A stretch of DNA of 10,716 bases, taken from the NCBI GenBank assembly GCA_934426285.1, contig CAKRYE010000061.1, positions 1 through 10,716 on the forward strand. The letters run 5' to 3'. This DNA comes from an uncultured Blautia sp. (GTDB taxonomy: Bacteria; Bacillota; Clostridia; Lachnospirales; Lachnospiraceae). Positions 6,411 to 10,716 of the stretch are shown piece after piece. The position numbers and the translations under genes are program-made. How positions within the stretch are numbered: position 1 is the first letter of the stretch; every line of letters begins with the position of its first letter. The notes under the pieces are model-generated. The model saw only the letters and a list, made by a program, of their open reading frames with translations. It was not told the origin of the DNA and searched no databases.

Positions 6411-6917
6411 CTATCGACTGAATAAGCTACCTTTCCTCTTCTTGATTTTTTGCCATCCAACAGTACCCATACACCCCAGAGCCAGCCCTGTCACCAGCGC
6501 AGTGACGGCAATTCCCACATCGCTATCGCCGTACATGCTCTGTCCTCTGGAAATATCTCTCGAATCCAGCTCTATATCGCAGACCTTGCAGTATGTAGTT
6601 TTACCGTAGGTATCCCAAGTATGGCCGTAATTCCCGTATTCGACACCGCATCTGATGCAAATCGCGCTCTTTGTACACATCGGTGTGCCATCGCTGATAT
6701 GAGGTGTCAGGACAGAGAGTACTACATTTCCGCAGTTGGTACATGTATAAGTAAAATGATGCTGGGTATTATCCTCATATTCATAGGAAAGGGTCACTGG
6801 CTTCCGGTCACCGCAATTACTGCAATAAGTTTCTTCCTCCGTCGCATATGCTGCCATCGGCAGGGCAGCCAGAAGTATACAGCACATGATCAGGGCGCTA
6901 AAGAATCTCTTTTTCAT
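6411..6917 (-). CDS. Cysteine-rich exported protein with C-terminal membrane anchor
   Basis: A 168-residue protein of no recognised family. It has a signal peptide (basic MKKRFF, hydrophobic core, probable cleavage after A-Y-A at about 25). The extracytoplasmic domain holds four CxxC pairs (32-35, 59-62, 87-90, 110-113) plus Cys81, arranged as two zinc-ribbon-like units or redox pairs. One membrane helix follows (about 134-154), then a basic tail (KIKKRK). It is thus predicted to be anchored with the Cys-rich part outside. Its ATG overlaps the stop of the membrane hydrolase gene (ATGA). Its ribosome binding site (AGGAGG) lies in the last codons of that gene, so the two are co-translated and probably work together at the cell surface. 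Zinc binding versus disulfide chemistry cannot be settled from sequence. Confidence 0.8.
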   Translation of the reverse strand: MKKRFFSALIMCCILLAALPMAAYATEEETYCSNCGDRKPVTLSYEYEDNTQHHFTYTCTNCGNVVLSVLTPHISDGTPMCTKSAICIRCGVEYGNYGHTWDTYGKTTYCKVCDIELDSRDISRGQSMYGDSDVGIAVTALVTGLALGCMGTVGWQKIKKRKGSLFSR

Positions 6918-8035
6918 TTTGCCTCCTCCTTTTTATTTGTTGTCAAGTCATAGTGATAAACATCATCCCAATTACGGCGAATTGCAATATCAGCGGTAAG
7001 GTCGGTATTATTGTAATTGATTGACCACTGCGTATTGCTAGTAATGCTTTCGGGATTCGGGTCCTGTGAAGAAGCCTGCAGTGCAGCCCACATAGTTTCA
7101 TCAGTGTAATTACCCTTTTGCTGTTCAAAAACATCCAACACAGCATCGTAACGCTCTCTGCCGTGACCATAGATTCCATTTTTCTGGTTCGGCTCCACCA
7201 TATCCTTATGCAGGATATAGAAATTGGTGACCGCCTCCGTTGGCGTTGCCACAAGCTCCCTCGTCTCGCTGTCACAGTCATATTCAACAACCCTGCCATC
7301 CCCGGACCCATCGGTTATGTAAAAATGGTAGTCACGGCCGCTGGTGGCAAACATGTCATAGCCTTTCAGCAATTCTATGGCTTCCTCAGTGGTCGAAGCA
7401 CGGTCAAGCACCAGACGAATAGCCAGAGTTGTCGCTATCGTCGGCTTTCCTGTGTCCTGATGAACCGGCTCACTGTCGAGTGTCAGCACCGCTATGGAAA
7501 CCCCTTTTTCATTCACCCCATCAAGGCAGATAAATGGAGCAGTCAGTGCCGTCATCTTCTTCTTGATGCTCTCATCGGCCTGATTTGCACCTACATTGTC
7601 AAGTGCTGTGAAAGCGACAGACTTGTATCCGTCTCTCGGCATACAGTAGACAAGCATTGCCGATGTATCATTCTTAAAATCATAATTTCGTCCCATATGG
7701 ATATCGCCGTCTGTGTCTTCCAAAGTGAAGGCTGTGCAGCCAAAATCTGGAACTTTGATGCTAACAGGCAGAAGGGGCAGTGCTTCCTTGAGAATGGCAT
7801 CCACCATGCTCTGATTATCCGTGATTCCATAGTTGATGATATCGTCCAGACTGTAATCGTATTTGATGTCCATGCTGTAGAGGTTATACCCATCTGAATA
7901 ATCGGTAATTCTTTCTATACTGTTCATTGATTGAATGCGGGTAAAGTAGATGCCGACAAATGCAATTACAAGAACCAACGCCAAAGCAATGATTCCGCCC
8001 AAAACACGCAGTGTAATTTTTAATGGCTTTTTCAT
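6914..8035 (-). CDS. Membrane-anchored Ntn hydrolase, choloylglycine hydrolase/acyl-transferase superfamily
   Basis: A 373-residue protein with an N-terminal membrane helix (about 10-31), a linker of about 68 residues, then an N-terminal-nucleophile domain. The nucleophile is predicted at Cys100 (DFGCTAFT), followed by the family's Arg116 and Asp119 (GRNYDF), NEKGVS at about 175-180 and a C-terminal TQWSINYN...RNWDDVYHYDL block. Relatives hydrolyse linear amides: bile salts, penicillin V, N-acyl ethanolamines, acyl-homoserine lactones. In the bsh product of this window Cys is residue 2. Here it is deep inside, so activation probably needs cleavage before Cys100, as in acid ceramidase-type relatives. 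The start at 8035 has GAAGGAGGAG just upstream; a longer reading frame to 8173 lacks a convincing site and is not used. The active domain most likely faces outside. The substrate is unknown. Confidence 0.85.
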   Translation of the reverse strand: MKKPLKITLRVLGGIIALALVLVIAFVGIYFTRIQSMNSIERITDYSDGYNLYSMDIKYDYSLDDIINYGITDNQSMVDAILKEALPLLPVSIKVPDFGCTAFTLEDTDGDIHMGRNYDFKNDTSAMLVYCMPRDGYKSVAFTALDNVGANQADESIKKKMTALTAPFICLDGVNEKGVSIAVLTLDSEPVHQDTGKPTIATTLAIRLVLDRASTTEEAIELLKGYDMFATSGRDYHFYITDGSGDGRVVEYDCDSETRELVATPTEAVTNFYILHKDMVEPNQKNGIYGHGRERYDAVLDVFEQQKGNYTDETMWAALQASSQDPNPESITSNTQWSINYNNTDLTADIAIRRNWDDVYHYDLTTNKKEEAK

Positions 8036-8173
8036 TTTATCTCCTCCTTCTCTTGTTCCTGAGCTTTGATTTTCTTCTGTCTCCACCGTATGCAGAAAAC
8101 CGTCAATGCTACTCCTGCAGCAAAGGCAATGTCTTTCCAGCCATAACTCCCCCCGGAAATTTTCGCACTTCAT
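8032..8173 (-). pseudogene. Frameshifted small membrane-protein ORF
   Basis: One minus-strand frame, open from 8169 to the TGA at 8032-8034, encodes a good membrane helix (DIAFAAGVALTVFCI) with a basic-acidic tail (RWRQKKIKAQEQEKEEIK). That TGA overlaps the next gene's ATG by four bases, as is typical of coupled genes. The frame itself has no ATG. The ATG at 8171-8173 lies in another frame, and the two join if the run of six Gs (plus-strand C8149-8154) had five. The product would then be a 46-residue protein. Possible explanations are a decayed gene, phase variation at the G-run, ribosomal slippage or a sequencing error. The site before the ATG (AAAGGG) is weak. Confidence 0.4.
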
Positions 8174-8227
8174 ATCCCTTTACTATATAAAAGACATAAA
8201 ATCCCAAATCCTTTCACCCAAAATCAA

Positions 8228-8270
8228 AAAAAATTCAAAAAAAATCAGCCGCTCCAAGAAATGGAACGGC
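8228..8270 (-). terminator. Terminator of the sigma factor-PrsW operon
   Basis: In minus-strand RNA GCCGUUCC (8263-8270) pairs with GGAGCGGC (8248-8255) over 8 bp with one G-U pair, around a 7-base loop. UGAUUUUUUUU and a second U-run follow. It lies about 25 bases after the prsW stop and cuts the operon off from the downstream membrane hydrolase cluster. Confidence 0.88.
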
Positions 8271-8295
8271 CACACAGTATACTTGCAGAGATATT

Positions 8296-8940
8296 CTATA
8301 GTTTAAATCCTATTTTCATTTTGGAAAGAATCAGTTTTACAGCAAAGAGGAAGACAATCATCAGTGAAGGGAACAGGTATCCTATCATCTGCCATGATCC
8401 GTCTGCTGTGATAAGCAGATTATAAATTCCATGGAATCCGGTACTGGCACCAAGTATTCCGACTGTTCCTGTGACTGCCAGCCAATGGCGGCGAAATACA
8501 AAGGAAATCCCAAAGCCGGTCAATATACCGCAAAGAATATGAAGTGCCCCTGCAGAAATACCCCGAATCAGCAGAAATGTAAAATTTGCCGCCCCGTTTT
8601 CAGTCAGATAGCAGACATTTTCAAAGGTGGTAAATCCCACTGCAAGTGCAATGGCGGCTATCGGCAATTCCTCTGGCTTCGGCTCAAAGATCAGAAAGAA
8701 GAACAGCAACGGTATCAGCTTCATCACTTCCTCACAGACTGGAGTGATCTCTATAGCAGTCACAGTCATATCTGTTCCATAATATCCCATGAAGAAACTG
8801 CTGACATAAGCCGAGAGCAGGCAGGTGCCCATGCCAAGGATTACGAACAGCATAAAACGACGAGCTGAGCCTTTGGTGAAAAACAATGCCAGAATCAATG
8901 GAATGGCAAGGCAGATAAATATATTTTCAATATAAGTCAA
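8296..8940 (-). CDS. prsW: PrsW-family intramembrane metalloprotease
   Basis: A 214-residue polytopic membrane protein with the PrsW motif set: EEVMK (Glu70, Glu71, Lys74), GFTTFENVCYL (Phe106, Glu107, Asn108), His134 in GALHILCGILTGFG and FHGIYN (His170, Asn174). In Bacillus subtilis PrsW makes the first cut in the anti-sigma factor RsiW to free SigW. In Clostridioides difficile PrsW acts on the partner of an ECF sigma factor. This gene is last in an operon with an ECF sigma gene and a candidate anti-sigma gene, which fits that role. The start is TTG (8938-8940), overlapping the upstream TGA, with GGGAGGTG 8 bases before it; no good ATG exists nearby. The length is similar to B. subtilis PrsW. 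Family call firm, target inferred. Confidence 0.85.
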   Translation of the reverse strand: MTYIENIFICLAIPLILALFFTKGSARRFMLFVILGMGTCLLSAYVSSFFMGYYGTDMTVTAIEITPVCEEVMKLIPLLFFFLIFEPKPEELPIAAIALAVGFTTFENVCYLTENGAANFTFLLIRGISAGALHILCGILTGFGISFVFRRHWLAVTGTVGILGASTGFHGIYNLLITADGSWQMIGYLFPSLMIVFLFAVKLILSKMKIGFKL

Positions 8941-9554
8941 TTTCGCTTCACCTCCCGCAAAGTCAGAGGCAGCAGTGCCGCCATAGATAGATTAAATGTA
9001 ATGTCCACAGCGAAATAGAGATTAAAGTGAGTATAATCTTGCGTGAAATCAGAAACCAGATACACAAGCAGCTGTAATACCACACAGCATATCATTAAAA
9101 TGTCCATTCCTTTATGAACAGTGCTGTACTTCATATTCGATATGGAGAAGTACACGGTTGCCCCCGCTGTGAGCGAAAAAAGCGCAGAGATGAAATAAGA
9201 GGGTCCGAAAACCTGATCCGCAAAGGCTACCACCGCAATGATTGCTGCCACGGCTACGGCTGGAATGTAGAAGCGATGTTTTACTCCCTCCGTTCGCAAG
9301 ATTTGTGCCGACAGGTAGAAAAGCCAGGCGGAAAGCCAGGAGATTTCCGCCACATAAAAAACCTGCGGCCAAATGCCGATGATAACCAGATACAGCACGT
9401 AATATGTAGTTCCCATAGCAAAACAGGCATACGCGAGAGAGAGTACCATAAGACTGCGGCTTTTATGGTGCAAGGCAAAAATGCCGGAGGAAAGAGCAAG
9501 GCAAAACAACAGTAACACTTGAAAAAGATTGTCAATCAGTTCAAAGTTTTTCAT
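8937..9554 (-). CDS. Seven-helix integral membrane protein, candidate sensor
   Basis: A 205-residue protein, almost entirely hydrophobic. About seven membrane segments are visible (roughly 9-28, 35-57, 64-86, 94-112, 116-137, 149-167, 177-198), with short loops and a basic end (REVKRN). No catalytic motif or known family is recognised. The layout resembles the 7TM sensory halves of some membrane kinases, but no kinase domain follows. Its start overlaps the preceding gene by 14 bases, with AGGAGG 9 bases before the ATG, and its stop overlaps the TTG of prsW. Gene order suggests that it senses a membrane signal or scaffolds the sigma/anti-sigma/protease complex; this is inference. Confidence 0.75.
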   Translation of the reverse strand: MKNFELIDNLFQVLLLFCLALSSGIFALHHKSRSLMVLSLAYACFAMGTTYYVLYLVIIGIWPQVFYVAEISWLSAWLFYLSAQILRTEGVKHRFYIPAVAVAAIIAVVAFADQVFGPSYFISALFSLTAGATVYFSISNMKYSTVHKGMDILMICCVVLQLLVYLVSDFTQDYTHFNLYFAVDITFNLSMAALLPLTLREVKRN

Positions 9555-9891
9555 CCCTGTCGCCCTCCTGCCTCTTACATTTCTCTCTACGATGCAGACG
9601 ATACAGAAGCACAGTAACGCTCACCCCCAGAAGAAAGCACAATAAACCCATCAGAATATAAGTGAGTGCTGCATGATTTCCAATCAGGCTTGCTGCACCT
9701 GACGTGTGACTGACTCCGCCCAATGCACTCATTACCAATCCCGGCATGAAAGCTCCAATACCAACCACCAGCACAAGGCAGGCTACGATACAGCAGCTAT
9801 CCAGTATACGTTGTTTCTTTTTTCGATTTTCTTCCTTTATTTCTTCTGTCCGCTTATGAATCAGACGGACACGCTCTTCATTCGTCCGCAT
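9541..9891 (-). CDS. Two-helix basic membrane protein, candidate anti-sigma factor
   Basis: A 116-residue protein. It has a strongly charged N-terminal region (1-30, RTNEERVRLIHKRTEEIKEE then KKK), a membrane helix (about 32-56), a short outside loop (57-73), a second helix (74-97) and a basic tail. Both ends are predicted cytoplasmic. It lacks the HxxxCxxC zinc anti-sigma motif, so it is not a classical ZAS-domain protein. It directly follows the sigma gene (14-base overlap; AGGAGG within the sigma 3' end) and shares an operon with a PrsW protease. That position and topology suggest a short membrane anti-sigma factor whose N-terminal helix binds the sigma factor and which the protease cuts. 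No homologous family is recognised with certainty. Confidence 0.7.
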   Translation of the reverse strand: MRTNEERVRLIHKRTEEIKEENRKKKQRILDSCCIVACLVLVVGIGAFMPGLVMSALGGVSHTSGAASLIGNHAALTYILMGLLCFLLGVSVTVLLYRLHRREKCKRQEGDRDEKL

Positions 9892-10429
9892 AAGTAAATC
9901 CCTCCTGTTCCAGTATCGTTTTCAGGCGCTGCTTTCCCCGGTGAACAAGATTTGTGATTGCATATTCGCTTTTACCCATGACCGCAGCTGCACTTTGGTA
10001 ACTCATATCCTCAAAGTAAACCAGATACAGAGCCTCTCTGTACTCAGTCTTCAGTTTTTCCAAAGCAGCATAAAGCTGTCGTCTCTTCTCATCCTGCAAC
10101 AACTGTGTATCGACAAAACTGTCGCTTTGTAACTCAAATTCTAGTTTCTCCAGTTGGACAAACAAAAACCGATGCTTGTGCCTGTGGCGAAAAGCCAGAT
10201 GACGTGCCGTTTTATAAAGGTAAGCTTTGAAGCTACCTTTATCATCAATAGGGCGTTCCTTAGCAAAAACCAGTGAGAAGGCTTCTATCATCAGGTCTTC
10301 AGCATTGTGGAAGTCCTGCAAATATCCATTTATATATAAGATCAGCGCATCGCCGTATCGTTCCACCAGTATATTGGCGGCCTGCTCTTCGCCAGTAAGA
10401 TACCGCCTGTATAATGTTTCATCTGTCAT
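9878..10429 (-). CDS. ECF-type RNA polymerase sigma factor
   Basis: A 183-residue sigma-70 family protein of ECF size. Region 2 spans about 8-85 (core contact NAEDLMIEAFSLVF at 42-55; -10 recognition helix around FKAYLYKTARHLAFRHRHK at 67-85). After a linker, region 4 spans about 117-175: LEKLKTEYREALYLVYFEDM, then a helix-turn-helix SYQSAAAVMGKSEYAITNLVHRGKQRLK. The start ATG at 10427-10429 is chosen for fit to the family and an upstream AGAAGGGG; the open frame extends to a TTG at 10513, which would add 28 unlikely residues and overlap the promoter. It is first in an operon with a candidate anti-sigma factor, a 7TM protein and PrsW, so release by proteolysis is the likely activation route. 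Confidence 0.88.
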   Translation of the reverse strand: MTDETLYRRYLTGEEQAANILVERYGDALILYINGYLQDFHNAEDLMIEAFSLVFAKERPIDDKGSFKAYLYKTARHLAFRHRHKHRFLFVQLEKLEFELQSDSFVDTQLLQDEKRRQLYAALEKLKTEYREALYLVYFEDMSYQSAAAVMGKSEYAITNLVHRGKQRLKTILEQEGFTYADE

Positions 10430-10498
10430 TACATATGCCGCCCCTTCTATGTTTGCATTATGATCATGAAAAGCTCCTTCTTCATTTTTGATACTTTC

Positions 10499-10527
10499 AG
10501 TATAGTACCACAAATCTTAACATACAA
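10499..10527 (-). promoter_or_regulatory. Candidate promoter of the sigma factor operon
   Basis: On the minus strand a -10 TATACT (10499-10504) lies 17 bp from a partial -35 (TTGTAT, 10522-10527), about 70 bases before the sigma start. A short dyad AGGAA-CA-TTCCT (10529-10540) lies immediately upstream. No GGAAC/CGTC pair typical of many ECF-dependent promoters is seen, so autoregulation is not evident. Confidence 0.4.
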
Positions 10528-10596
10528 TAGGAACATTCCTGATTTATTTAATAAAGTCATCCATCAGCATTGATATCTTTTTCTCCGGCTTTTGGT

Positions 10597-10634
10597 AAAA
10601 AATAAGAGAAACGTTGCAAAATCAACGTTTCTCT
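10597..10634 (-). terminator. Terminator of the tRNA-Leu transcript
   Basis: A perfect 12-bp stem (AGAGAAACGTTG 10605-10616 with CAACGTTTCTCT 10623-10634) with a 6-base loop is followed on the minus strand by TATTTTTTA. It lies 12 bases after the tRNA 3' end. Confidence 0.92.
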
Positions 10635-10646
10635 CACTCATAATCA

Positions 10647-10716
10647 TGCCGCAGACCGGAATCGAACCGGTACGGGTATCACTACCCACGGGATTTTAAG
10701 TCCCGGGCGTCTGCCA
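10647..10716 (-). tRNA. tRNA-Leu (anticodon TAA), 5' part outside window
   Basis: The minus strand from the right edge reads TGGCAGACGC (D-loop end), then an anticodon arm CGGGA-CTTAAAA-TCCCG with anticodon TAA, and a long class II variable arm. The T-arm follows (ACCGG-TTCGATT-CCGGT), then the acceptor 3' strand CTGCGGC with discriminator A. No CCA is encoded after it (ATGATT follows). The acceptor 5' strand and most of the D-arm lie beyond the window. Confidence 0.93.

Noticed and set aside
6450..6953. Plus-strand open frame of 167 codons opposite the Cys-rich gene
   Set aside because: It is antisense to a gene with a signal peptide, CxxC pairs and a coupled start; no ribosome binding site was found.
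7118..7897. Long plus-strand open frame (259 codons) opposite the membrane hydrolase
   Set aside because: It lies wholly antisense to a gene with clear catalytic motifs, has no convincing ribosome binding site, and its translation shows no family features.
8035..8173. N-terminal extension of the membrane hydrolase to 8173
   Set aside because: The 46 extra residues lack family character, the ATG at 8035 has a strong ribosome binding site, and the extension reads across a different frame that encodes a better membrane helix.
10429..10527. ECF-type autoregulatory promoter upstream of the sigma gene
   Set aside because: No GGAAC -35 with a CGTC-like -10 at correct spacing was found; only a vegetative-type candidate is visible.
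10647..10716. tRNA-Leu as an integration site for the sigma-PrsW region
   Set aside because: No integrase gene, and no second copy of the tRNA 3' end was seen in the window, although one could lie outside it.
1..10716. CRISPR array, insertion sequence or prophage genes
   Set aside because: No regularly spaced repeats, transposase, integrase or phage structural genes were seen on either strand.

Overview
The window looks like chromosomal DNA of a gut anaerobe of the Bacillota, most likely a Lachnospiraceae member (Blautia/Dorea/Ruminococcus-like). The grounds are strong AGGAGG ribosome binding sites, AT-rich intergenic DNA with hairpin-plus-T-tract terminators, a bile salt hydrolase, a PrsW-type protease and an RpiR regulator. 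This is inferred from gene content and style; no search was run. Nearly every gene is on the minus strand. The one plus-strand gene is the rpiR-type regulator.

Positions 1-1385 hold the first 38 codons of an exported protein running off the left edge, then a monocistronic bile salt hydrolase (bsh) with its own promoter and terminator. Positions 1348-4963 hold a probable catabolic operon on the minus strand: a small two-helix membrane protein, a sodium/solute symporter and a creatininase-family amidohydrolase, closed by a terminator. It is divergent from an RpiR/SIS regulator. The two promoters overlap face to face, and both -10 boxes lie inside one perfect inverted repeat. The regulator is therefore the likely controller of the operon, with an unknown ligand.

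Positions 4977-6345 hold iadA (isoaspartyl dipeptidase), convergent with the regulator and sharing a bidirectional terminator with it. A hairpin repeat flanks iadA on both sides. The copy in the iadA leader has a second pairing option that would cover part of the ribosome binding site and the start codon.

Positions 6411-8173 hold a membrane/cell-surface pair whose genes overlap by four bases (ATGA). One is a membrane-anchored Ntn hydrolase of the choloylglycine hydrolase superfamily with an internal catalytic cysteine. The other is a cysteine-rich protein with four CxxC pairs and a C-terminal membrane anchor. In front of them lies a third, apparently frameshifted small membrane ORF, interrupted at a run of six Gs, whose stop overlaps the next start in the same ATGA manner.

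Positions 8228-10527 hold the most interesting unit: an operon of four overlapping genes encoding an ECF-type sigma factor, a two-helix basic membrane protein (candidate anti-sigma factor), a seven-helix membrane protein (candidate sensor) and a PrsW-family intramembrane protease that starts with TTG. It ends at a clear terminator. The gene set suggests a self-contained envelope-stress or signal-transducing system using regulated proteolysis; its targets may include the adjacent membrane hydrolase cluster. The right edge carries a partial tRNA-Leu(TAA) with its terminator.
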